Shown here: piece after piece, positions 54,535-64,000 of the stretch
Numbering within the stretch: position 1 is the stretch's first letter
How the letters are laid out: each line of letters begins with the position of its first letter
Assembly: GCA_030544215.1 (NCBI GenBank)
Contig: JARZZO010000003.1
Span: 36,274,379-36,338,378, forward strand
Source of the DNA: Zantedeschia hybrid cultivar
Lineage: Eukaryota > Streptophyta > Magnoliopsida > Alismatales > Araceae
DNA length: 64,000 nucleotides
Direction of reading: 5' to 3'
Made by a program: the position numbers and the translations under genes
The notes under the pieces: model-generated
What the model saw: only the letters and a program-made list of their open reading frames with translations
What the model was told of the DNA's origin: nothing
Databases searched by the model: none

Positions 54535-55761
54535 CAGTCGTACCCTGAAGAGGCCACAACGGAGGAGAAAAGGGCTATCCGGAGAGTTGCTCAGAGATAC
54601 ACCCTGGTTGGAGGAGCACTTTATAAATGAGGCTTTGACGGTGTTCTTCTGAGATGCTTGGACAAAGATGTGCTTTGGAAAGTTATGGAAGGAACTCATG
54701 CTGGAGTTTGTAGTGGCCGCGTTAATGGACTTACGTTATCAAAGAAAATCCTTAGACAGAGATTCTACTGGCCAACCATTGAAGAAGATTGTGTAGGGTT
54801 TGTCCGTAGGTGTGCTAAGTGTCAAGTTCATGCCGACAAGATCCATTCGCCTGCATCTTCACTCGATTATGTTTCCTCCCCATGGCCTTTCTCCATGTGG
54901 GCTTTCGACATCATTGGACCTCTCGGTGATCCTAATTCCGGCACTAAGCAAAAATCTTTCATCCTCACTGCGACAGAATACTTTACCAAGTAGGCAGAAG
55001 CCGAAGCTTACACGGAGATCAAAGCGACAATAGTTTGCAAGTTCATTATGAAGAACATCATCACAAGGTTCGGGATTCTGAGCACCATCGTTACTGACAG
55101 TGGACTGTTGTTCATGTCACAAGAGCTGAAGGAACTCTGCAACAGGTATAAAATTGCATTGCATCATTCATCTCCTTATTATCCGCAAGGCAATGGCCAA
55201 GCAGAGGCAACTAACAAGACTTTGATAAAAATTATCAAGAAAATGTGTAAATTTAACCGATATACTGACTGGCCAGAGAAATTAATGGAGGCTTTATGGG
55301 CATTCTGAACTTCAACCCGTACGCCCACTGGGCAGACTCCATATTCCTTAACATTCGGAATGGAGGCGGTAGTTCCATACGAAGTCCTCATACCGTCCTT
55401 AAGAGTACAATTAAATAAGGAATTTTTCATTGATGAGCACTGCTCAGCACTCCTGACTTAATTGGAACTTTTAGACGAGAAAATATGGTCAGTCACCAAT
55501 CATGCACGAGTATATCAGAACAAGTTAGCGCGTTTTTATCAAAAAAAAGTCATTGAGCGAAAATTCAAAGTTGGTGAAATGGTTGTTAAAAGAATCTTTG
55601 TAAAACCTGGTAGTTCACGTTCTAAGCTCCAACCCAATTGGGAAGGACTTTATGTTATCTCGCATGCTTTTCCTGGTAATGCCTATCGTTTAGTCAATGC
55701 AGAAGGCTAAGAGTTAACTCATCCCTGGAATGGTCTCTATCTTAAGAAGTACTACCCTTAG
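54535..55761 (+). pseudogene. Gy1 integrase
   Basis: This is the continuation of Gy1 pol. Frame 54658-55761 ends at the TAG at 55759-55761 (LYLKKYYP). It shows the HHCC region with the second His position changed (THAGVCSGRVNG), CAKCQVHA, the core AFDIIGPLG and TIVTDSGLLF, and GQAEATNKTLIKIIKKM with the catalytic Glu kept. The C-terminal domain has VIERKFKVGEMVVKRIF and LQPNWEGLYVI. Stops lie at 54991, 55306, about 55459 and 55708. It complements Gy2, which lost the Glu but kept the His. Confidence 0.9.
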
Positions 55762-57031
55762 GTTAATAAGTCGATCAGCATGGTGCAAGGACCAGTGGAG
55801 TCTGAAAATTTGGAAACTCAAATTCCCTCATTAGTCTTTGATAATCTCATCCAAACTCATTTTATCGCACACACAAACACATTTGGTTTGTGAGTAACAA
55901 GAGATGCGAAGTCCGAAGAATACCAAAAGTTTGACTAAAGGTGTAAAGTACAATTCATTCTTTTTAAACAAAACTTATGTTTTACTCTCGGCCTGCGATG
56001 TTGAAACGAGGCTTAGAACAGACTACCGAAAATACCCGCCATCTTAGTAGGAGGCTGTCATAAAAAGAAGGGGGAGATCCGCCCCACGGAAAAGCAAAAG
56101 AAAAGTATAAAGGCAAAAGCCAACAAAGTCAAAAGGCCACTCAACATTACAAACGTTACATCAAAAGGCCACAAAATCAAATGAAAAGGGAGTGCAAGGT
56201 CGATAAATACTCCGTAAAAGTGGAAATGACCGAACCCCCAACGAAAAATGGGGTAAAGGAGGGACATCTTTCTAGGTCTCTGGAATCCTCTCATGGACTT
56301 TCTAGACCAATTCTTCCTTTCCTTCTGAAGAGGCATACCCCAAACTTGAGGAATGGCGTAGGTTGATTAAGGGTCAGATCATTGAATGGGATCACGAACA
56401 TCAAACATAACTCAAGCACGATGAGTTTGGATTAGGTCGTTGAAGAATGATTTGGGAATTAAGTTAATGAATAAATGTACTCTTTTGATATAAGTACCAT
56501 GTTGGTCTTTAGTTTATTTAGTTGACGACTTACTTCAAAACCACAAAAAAATTGAATATTTCAAAATCATTTTTTTGTGAATTGAATATTTCAAAACCCC
56601 AAATAAAAATTGGATATTTCCAAAATTGCAATTGAATTTTTTGTTTTTAATTAGCATTTGTTTGTCACATCATGTGTGTTGCATCCTTTTATTTTCAGTG
56701 AGCATTTGCATGCTTGTATGTTGCATTTTATTATTTATTTCCCTTGAATCATCTTTATTTGCCTTCATTTAATAAAGGCTTCGCCCCTTGACCAATCCAC
56801 CGAGGATGGGATCAAAAGTCGGTTATTTGACCGGGCAAGGGGCCAAGCCGAAACAGATATGTGACTTGTTTGTTAAAGATATGCGCAGGTCACAGATAAA
56901 CAAGAAGATCGGGAATAGAAGGAAGACAATTGAAGTACAAAAGATGTCATATATATCAATAGTTTCATATACATAAGAAAGTCCATAATCAAGGACTTCA
57001 AAAGGAAAAGAGAAGATACATCACGTTGCCC
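55762..57031 (+). other. Gy1 post-pol untranslated region
   Basis: No gene is seen. It aligns with Gy2 42712-44172: AAGTCGATCAGCATGGT, AATACCCGCCATCTTAG, the purine stretch near 56061, a short A-rich repeat remnant (56540-56640) and TTTAATAAAGGCTTCGCC near 56769. Confidence 0.72.
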
Positions 57032-59573
57032 TCACAGGTGACTCTCATCCGCGCCCTCGTCCAGTTGACTCTGGGTCTCGTCCTGCGTATCTTTATATAG
57101 CTCTTTGGAAGGTGGTGGCGGTGGCCCCATCAAGCTCGGCCCGGCTTGGCCCGAGGAGACAACAATGCTAGCAGTGAAGGTGCTCCCAAGTCCCCTCTTC
57201 TGGGCACGTTGGTGAGCACATTGATAGCGTTCTTCTACATTGCGCCTCTTGTGCTCGACGACGCCAAGTTGAACTCAGAGGGAAGTCACCTCGGCATCAA
57301 TCCTCTGCCGCTCTTGACGCTTCCGCTCCCTCTCCTCAGTAATAACGTCCAGGCATGACCGGAGGTGTGTAAGCTTACGCGGGAGGTTGTCACTGGAGAG
57401 TTGTACCAACTGCTCCTCCAGAGCTCTGATACGGGCAGTGTCTGCCTGCACCTGAGCCGCTGCGGCACGGGTCTGCTCTAGCTCTATCTCAGCTTTCCGA
57501 AGGGCCTCCTGAAGCTCAGCAACCTGTCAATCAAAGGAAAACGTGGTTAGTCAAATATAAACAAGTTCAATCGACAAATGAAGGATCGAAGATGAAGACT
57601 TACCAAGGAGGCACAATCTTCCTCCGCTAAAGAGGCACGCTGAATAGCTTGAGCCAGCTGCTCCCGAAGATCGGCAAGGGTAGCATCGTGATGAACAGCA
57701 TTGGAAGAGGGAGCTCCAGCTACATGTGGGGAAGGCTGGGCAGCCTGAGTATAAGCGGCACGCTATAACAAGAAAAATCACTGTTAGTGGTCAAGCGCCA
57801 AAACATTTAATTAATAAAATAGACATTCATGATTCATGCATACATACAAGATCGTTAGTGGTCAAGCGCCTGCTTACCCCTCATTGACCGACCAATCCCC
57901 TCCGGGATCTCCTCCTCGATCCATTCTTGATGGAGGCCCAGCGTCCTCATTGCTATCCGGAGGTACAACAGCTCTATTTCGTTCATACAATGGACCCACA
58001 CCTGGCGTCCAAAGCGAACCCTGCCGGCCTCTACCCAAGGCTGTCTGGATTCATCCATGCCTAAGAACGGGTGCCAAATGACCTACATACACATAGGATT
58101 AGTTGCATTCATAATAAATCAAGTCATATTTAATTAAATAATTATATTGAATAAATATTAACTCACCAGAAGCGCTGGATAATCAAGGAACTGATGACGG
58201 AGGGCCGTCAGGTGGTGGTGCTGAGGTGTCGTGTCCACGATTGGTTGCCATCGGCGAGCCAACGGGACGGCGTCTGTCTGGATGGGCTTTGCCCGGCCCA
58301 ATGGGAAGTAGAGATAACTCCAAACCTACACAAACAAACATATAGGTTAAAAATCATCATATGCATTAAATCATTTCGTTTTCATTAATTAAACAAAATT
58401 CATTAATGTACCTGGATAAACGGCGTGAAGCGGCTGATGGTAGTCTCTCGATCCGGTGTGACCGCAGACAGGTCAGTAAAGAGATGGGCTAGTAGGGCCG
58501 CAACCCAAGCATACTCATGGAGCCTATCTAGGTCTGCAAGCAGACTCAAGAATCGGTAGTGGATCTAGTCACCTTTCGTACAGAAGAGCAACCTACCAAA
58601 GAAAAATACTAAAAATACTCTGAGCTACCTATCTACAAGCTCAGTCTGGTTCTCATCCCAGCAATAAAAGCCAGCTGCTGACCTAGTCAATCTATCTCTA
58701 AACATCTCTCTCAACTCCTCTCTCCTCTGCCTAGGATCAACTAGTCCTAAAGCATCCTCTACATCTACTCTATGGAGGGTTCTAGACTCTCTCCCTGGCT
58801 GGCATAATACTGTCAGACCGAGGAACTCCTCGGTCATTCCCCGGTAGTTGGGATGAGCGATCCCGCTCACTGCCCGGCCTTCTACTCTAAGGCCGGTGAT
58901 CCTAGTCACGTCCTCTAGGCTAGGGACCATGTGTCCCCAGGGCATTAGGAATGCCCGACTTACTGGGTCCCTCCTCTCCCTCAACACCTAGAGTAGCACT
59001 AGGTCCAGCCAGAAGGGCTCTATCTTTACTAACTATACGAATTCCATCCGCCTGAGTCTCTCCTTCTGGAAATCTGGAAGTCCTCGGTATGCTACCACCA
59101 CCAGATCCCAGGAGATCTGGGTCCTCATCGTGCCCATAATTGTCAAGAGAATATTAGAAGTATCATATAACGGCAATTAAAATCAATTTTCAAAATTAAT
59201 TGTGGTTCCGGACTCTTATCCTAAATGGCGTCGAGCATGGACGACACCCTTTGAAAGGCGTTGCCCTGTCTTGACGCCATTTGATTACAAACCCGAGGGT
59301 CTGTGGCCATTCTCCTTTCAGTTCCCTCGACCCCTAAAGTGCTATAAAAGGGTGAGTATTAGGCTTACCATCGAAGGACCGCACTCCTCGGCTGGTGCTG
59401 CCGCTGGTTTCGCCGCCGGTGGAGCCTCCTCGGTCTCCATAAAGGCCGCCTGCGAGGATTTGAGCTGCCCCGGGTTGCTTTTGGATTTCGGGGATCCCTT
59501 CTTCTTCATCTATCTCCATTGCCGGGATCACCGCGATCCTTTGGCGTTTCTTGCTCGGTCCTCCTCTTTCCAT
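57032..59573 (-). pseudogene. antisense plant-mobile-domain and coiled-coil gene, Gy1 copy
   Basis: Exons recognised by comparison with the Gy2 copy: 59573-59369 (MERGGPSKKRQR start), 59134-58412 (723 bp; mobile domain with PWGHMVPSLEDVTRITGLRV and four stops), 58325-58167 (159 bp, same length as in Gy2), 58082 onward (WVHCMNEIELLYLRIAMRTL), 57762-57604 (159 bp) and 57523-57032 (coiled coil with GPSLMGPPPPPSKELYKDTQ). Most splice borders are GT-AG; the exon 2 acceptor has become TG. The end of exon 4, intron 4 and exon 5 are deleted with a 17-bp filler. The shared exon layout across two diverged elements shows the gene was once under selection. Confidence 0.78.
59222..59286 (-). repeat. GACGTC-type palindromes, Gy1 intron 1
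   Basis: AAATGGCGTCGAGCATGGACG, then AAAGGCGTT..GACGCCATTTG: a double unit in the first intron of the antisense gene, matching Gy2 46586-46650. Confidence 0.7.
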
Positions 59574-59795
59574 GGCAACTGAAGGAGTGAGAGGGAACTT
59601 GTGAGAGAGAGAACCGAAGAGAGTGAGAAGGAAGAGAGAGAGTAGTCGGAGAAGATGGCCGGTGTTGGAGAAGATGACCGGAGAAAGGAGGATCGCCGGA
59701 GAGCCGTCGTCGCCGGAAGGGAAGAAGAAGAAAAGAAGAGAGAGAATGAGATTGAGAGAATGAGGGCTCGAGTTTGCGACCCTGTAGAAAAGTGG

Positions 59796-60220
59796 TAAAA
59801 CACGTTGACCTAGAACGACGTCATTTAGTGGCACAAACTGAAGCAGGCGGTTCGAAATTTGAAAAATGAGATAAAGACGTCGCCCATGGACAACGTGATT
59901 TAGAATTTACTGCCTTTGGCAATCAAAGCCGTACCACGAAATCTGGAAGGACTCAGAGAAAAATGTCGACCATGGACGACGCAATTCAGTAAATTAATTT
60001 TGAGAAAATATGGAAGTACGGGCGTAACGAGCGATTAACGTCGACTATGGGCGACATGATTAAGACAATTTAATGCCCAAAAAATGCTGGAAAATAGGAG
60101 AGAGAATTGGAAAAACGTCTTCCATAGAAGACGTGTTTTGAATTATTTTAAGGGTTAAATTTTAATTTCAGAAATTGAATTTAAGTGAAAAATGTCGCTT
60201 TGAGTGGACGTGTTTTGATT
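59796..60220 (+). repeat. array of six GACGTC-type palindromes, Gy1
   Basis: Units lie near 59796, 59872, 59963, 60033, 60112 and 60188, spaced 70-90 bp. They are more diverged than in Gy2 but keep the inverted CGTC/GACG arms and flanking AAA and TTT. The array occupies the same interval between the two antisense genes. Confidence 0.75.
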
Positions 60221-60353
60221 TAGTAAGCCCGAAACTTGAATTTTTGAGGGAAATGAACAGTTTTGCTTAAGGAAAAATTCTGAAAATTTGCACAAAATTA
60301 AGGAAAGATCTTTATGGCAATAAATGAATTATATTTTATAAATTCAAAGTACA

Positions 60354-61785
60354 TCAAGCATTGGATGGGAGTTGACAGCCTTTAGGCCGGATTGTCTGAA
60401 GCTCTTTTACGTAAGTTTTCCATAACGTCTGATTAGCTTCGTAAGGAAGTTTGATGCAACGGGTGAACCCGATGTTCCAGAGAGTCACAATGAGTCCAGT
60501 CGCTTCGAAATCTTCCTCGGTTCCCAATGCCCGCTTTTTGATCAGAGAAAAAGACGAAATTTCACGAAACTCATAACGGGGCATACCAAGTTGAGGGTGG
60601 TAGCGATGTGGATTGTATAGAACCAACTCAGTTGCACCAATCATCGAAGCTCTGTGACTGCACCACGACGAACTCTAACTGTCTTTTCCATGAGAGCAAG
60701 TGGCGTGGATTCAAACCTAGTTCTGGGCATAGTCTTGAAGTAAGCGCGCCAGTCTGTTCGAGTCTTGAGGTTGGGTATTCGATTGGTCATGTTATCATCA
60801 AATTTCACAATGTTGGCAATATGAGAAATAGGACTATGCTGATAAAGTTGAGATAACCTTGGAATCGTTTCATTGATGTGGTTGAATTTGAAGTGCAGAT
60901 CAATCCATAAATCCAAGAGTAGCATGCTGTCTTATGTAGGTTGACCAGTGGAAGCCGCTGAGAGCCTACTATAGAGATAGGCTAGAACTGCAGTGCTTAT
61001 TTGTTTTCCTCTGAATATTCCACAAATTGCGGCAAGTTGATTTTCCTGCCAGGCATGTAGTGAACGCAATCATCATGGTCTTTATGTTTTCATCCTTAGA
61101 TTCTTCTATTTTCTTCAAAATCCATTCAGCGAGCTTCGCCAGATTTAATCATTTCTGAACAAGAATGCTTTGAGTTTCCTTTGGACTATCTATGATCTAT
61201 TTTAGAAATTGATGACAAGTGATTTTCTTTCTCATGACTAACATGTTGGTCACATCAGGTTCCTCACTGTTCACTTTAAGCCTAGGAAGACCTAATAGGA
61301 GTTCAGCTTCTTCCAACAGGATGGCCACTTCAAAAGATGAGAAAAGAGAAGTATGGTTTTGAGTATGCTACAACTCAATCAATGCACCCATTATAGCCCA
61401 ATCCATAAGTGTGCTCTTGTAATGTTTTGTATGGATTACCAATCCTTGGATATGCCACTTGGTAATATAAGATTGCATAGAAAGATTGATTTTTCCAACT
61501 AATTTGGAAATCCATGGACGAGAAGTGAATCTTCTTGGGCCAGGAAAGAAAGGATATCCCTTAGAAAAAATAAAGGAAATTGGTATAATTCTATCATGAA
61601 TTTGGAGTGTGGAACTAAAATATGGAAAATAATTTAGAAAAGAGGAAGCATTAATTCTAAAAAAGAGAATAGCTTACCTTTAAATTAGGATCTCTTCCAC
61701 TTAGATGTTCTTCCACATCAAAAAGCTTTTCAATCATCTTTCTCGCCCTTTTGCTTGATGAAGATTTTTGAGTAGAATTCGCCAT
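60354..61785 (-). pseudogene. antisense DUF7745-like gene, Gy1 copy
   Basis: Exon 1 is 61785-61678 (108 bp, MANSTQKSSSSKRARKMIEK, donor GTAAGC). Exon 2 is from 61559 (YPFFPGPRRFTSRPWISKLV) to the stop at 60354. It reads LMDWAIMGALIELQHTQNHT and ILLEEAELLLGLPRLKVNSE, then several stops and frame changes, then MIGATELVLYNPHRYHPQLG and RALGTEEDFEATGLIVTLWN. It is more decayed than the Gy2 copy, but splice sites, phase and TATA position agree. No function can be assigned from the sequence. Confidence 0.7.
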
Positions 61786-61874
61786 TGATTATTCCTCCCT
61801 TGAGGTTTGAAGAGAATTCTCTAGCTTTCCTTCTTGATTGCTTGTTATATTGATTTGATATGAAGAGAGGAAGG

Positions 61875-61884
61875 TTATATAGAG
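61875..61884 (-). promoter_or_regulatory. TATA box of the Gy1 DUF7745-like gene
   Basis: The minus strand reads CACTCTATATAACC about 95 bp before the ATG at 61785, equivalent to 49691-49700 in Gy2. Confidence 0.62.
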
Positions 61885-61986
61885 TGATTTGCGAAGGAAG
61901 GGAAGCCCTTTCCGAAGTGGAAAAGGGTTTGGAGTAAGGAAAGTTGCGTTTCGATTGGAGTCAGAAAACAGCTGTTTCGGTAACTT

Positions 61987-62045
61987 GAAACACGTCGACA
62001 AAGAACGATGCCATTCAAATGACATCTGCACATAACGACGCTATT
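61987..62045 (+). repeat. two GACGTC-type palindromes upstream of the Gy1 DUF7745-like gene
   Basis: GAAACACGTCGAC..AACGATGCCATTCAA and AATGACATC..AACGACGCTATTTAA, placed as in Gy2 49801-49875. Confidence 0.68.
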
Positions 62046-63094
62046 TAATAAATCTTTGAAAATTCATGAAATTACATGTTTGCTGATTATTTGATGATGT
62101 TTATCTATTTGTTTGAAATTACTGATAAACTTTGAGTGCAGGAATATTCCGAAGGAAAGAAAATGATGCCTAAGTTTCTAATAAGGTCCCACTGTGGAAG
62201 TTTCACTGAGTTCCAGCCGTGATTGAAAGACGGTTATCTCTATCCTTGTATTCATTATGTAATTGATTTGCATTATCATTACTATATGATAAATACTTAT
62301 AGATTATATCAAGGATTTTGTGGTTTTGATGAAACTGGAATTTGAGTTCACCTTCAACAAAAAAAGTGATAATTCCAGAGGATTCTTAATCGCACGGATC
62401 GGCCGTTAGATTACCAATTGATGGGGACGATGGTTCCACTTTTGTGAAATAGTGCGTGGATAAATGGGCTTCGGTTTAGCACAGAATTGCAAGATTGGTG
62501 TCTTGACTCATCAATGATAGTTTAACAATATCCTTGATTAATTTATAATTTATTTTATTTTATATTTTTCTTTTAGCCCAGCATGCATCTTGTAGGACTT
62601 TGAAATAATTATGATAAGAATTAATTATTGGTTAAATTTCAGACCATTGATTAATTAAATACCAACGTGATATGAAATATTCCACTATGAGTTGATCTCC
62701 CAATTAATTTTAAGGTTTTCTTGAAGATATATTTGGAATTCCTCCTTGTTTTGATTCTTTATCCTAAATTTTCTAGTTTCCTTTTAAGATCCATTATGGT
62801 TGTAGTACGTCCACATTGGCTGGTAACCGCTCTCCATGATGAAACATGCAAGGTTTGTGACTTAGGGTACTTTTCAATAGTTGAAGTTGATCGACCTTAT
62901 TTTGTTTTCCTTTGTCTCTCTCATTTAGACATGATTGATTCCATTGATATCTTTGAGTTACTTCATTGATCATTTTGAGAAAAATTTCCAGCATATGATG
63001 TTGAGAGTGTGTTGCATCACACCTTGGCATTACATTTTCAGTACATTTCATTCTATTTCACTCCCTTGCCAAGTATATGCCAAGGTGGGGCAGT
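62046..63094 (+). other. Gy1 region before 3' LTR
   Basis: It is non-coding and collinear with Gy2 49876-50918. It ends CCAAGGTGGGGCAGT, the probable polypurine tract, one step before the LTR. Confidence 0.75.
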
Positions 63095-64000
63095 TGTAGA
63101 CACGTTGATTTTGACTGAGTACATTTTATGTTACACTTATAATGCTCCAGAATGGTCTGATTTTTAATCATTACTTAGTTTTTATTGATTTTTGTCGAAA
63201 TTCGTTAATTAACGTCGACTATGGTTGACGCCATTTAGGTCTCAACCAGAAATCAATTCGGAATTAAAATTGCTAAATTCAGATAGATTTAGCTTAAAGA
63301 CGTCGTTCATGTACGACGCCGTTTAGGCTTAATCCGTCTAAATTTTCATTTCTTAATTTCAATTAGTTTTCTAATTATCTAAATCACGACTCTCATGATC
63401 GACGTGTTTCAAACGCTTTCTTGATAAGCTTGATTTGGCCGAGATAATCGGGTTCCCGAGGTTGGAAAGGTTGCTAACTCTTGGATAAACATCCACGGCA
63501 AATCCGAACCGCGTGAGAGCCTTTTTGAAGACCAAAATACCCTAAAATCACTTCTTATAAATACATACGGACATTGGCCTTTGAAAGAGGATGGCAATTG
63601 GAGAATTTGGAGCTCCTTACAAAGTGTTTGAAGGCCCTTAAGAAGAAAAAGGTGGATACTAAGGGAAGCTTCATCCTCTTCATCCTTTGAAGCCTATTGA
63701 AGACCAAGGCTATAGAGGGGCCATCCCTTTCTTCTGCTTCTTTTTAATTCCTTCTCTAAGTTTTGATAGATTTCTGTTTTTCATATAGTTCTTCATCACA
63801 CCACTTCATATCCACACACTCACCACATCTTTTCATAATCATACATCCTTTAGGGGTTTAAAGAAACAAACAAAAAGTGAGTCTTTTTAGTTTGGTTGCA
63901 TGTTTGATTTACTAAATAGAATAGATGCTACGCTACTCTAGTTCTAATCCAAACTTTTTCTTCTTTGTTTGATCTTTCTTACAAGATTTGAAGAGAAGAA
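63095..64000 (+). repeat. 3' LTR of Gy1, runs off window
   Basis: It starts TGTAGACACGTTGATTTTGA. Three GACGTC-type palindromes (63205-63238, 63294-63327, 63380-63411) precede TATAAATA at 63556-63563. It aligns with Gy2 50919 to about 51915. Confidence 0.85.

Larger units (their letters stand above)
3902..64000 (+). mobile_element. Ty3/gypsy element, Tat type, nest host (Gy1)
   Basis: Gy1 segments are 3902-4987, 14662-20118, 54530-63094 (internal) and 63095-64000 (3' LTR start). When the two copia insertions with perfect 5-bp duplications are removed, gag, protease, G-patch, RT, RNase H and integrase follow in the order seen in Gy2. The dual RNase H places it in the Tat group of plant gypsy elements. 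The 5' LTR and the start of gag are not in the window, and the 3' LTR runs off the right edge. About 7.3 kb lies between the integrase stop and the LTR and holds two antisense genes. Confidence 0.85.

Overview
The window is intergenic, transposon-packed DNA from a flowering plant, probably a large-genome species. The sequence supports this through Ty1/copia elements with a Met-tRNA primer site, Ty3/gypsy elements of the Tat type with two RNase H domains, plant-mobile-domain genes with GT-AG introns, and heavy premature-stop decay. I see no ordinary host gene, rRNA, tRNA or CRISPR array. The species cannot be named from the sequence.

Layout. One gypsy element, Gy1, runs from 3902 past the right edge and hosts most of the rest. 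Its gag is entered on the left by a copia of which only an LTR remnant is visible (Co0, 3007-3901). Co0 is entered by a second copia (Co1, 425-3006), which is cut by a reversed gypsy LTR (Gy3, 1-424). Gy1 gag is split by a near-complete minus-strand copia (Co2, 4988-14661, duplication ATGAC). Gy1 RNase H/integrase is split by copia Co3 (20119-54529, duplication AAGAT). Co3 contains a minus-strand copia (Co4, 25527-34770) and a second gypsy (Gy2, 34771 to about 52200). The Gy2 pol gene carries a 1619-bp solo LTR (37897-39515, duplication ACAGG).

Copia elements. Co2, Co3 and Co4 share one plan: an LTR with a splice-donor-like site after a GC palindrome, a TGGTATCAGAGCC primer site, a 2.4-2.7 kb leader, then a single gag-pol frame. 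Each leader has a GC-rich part, an AT-rich run of triloop hairpins, and four hairpins with a conserved loop and changing but complementary stems. It ends in a splice-acceptor-like site exactly 6 nt before the gag ATG. The leader may therefore be an intron that marks unspliced genomic RNA.

Gypsy elements. Gy1 and Gy2 encode gag, protease, a G-patch-like motif, reverse transcriptase, RNase H, archaeal-type RNase H and integrase. About 8 kb then follows before the 3' LTR. It holds two antisense, intron-containing genes: a plant-mobile-domain/coiled-coil gene and a DUF7745-like gene. An imperfect palindrome of the form AAAnGnCGTC - about 10 nt - GACGnnTTTTAG recurs upstream of both antisense genes and in the LTR upstream of its TATA box. 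All coding regions found are broken by stops or frameshifts.
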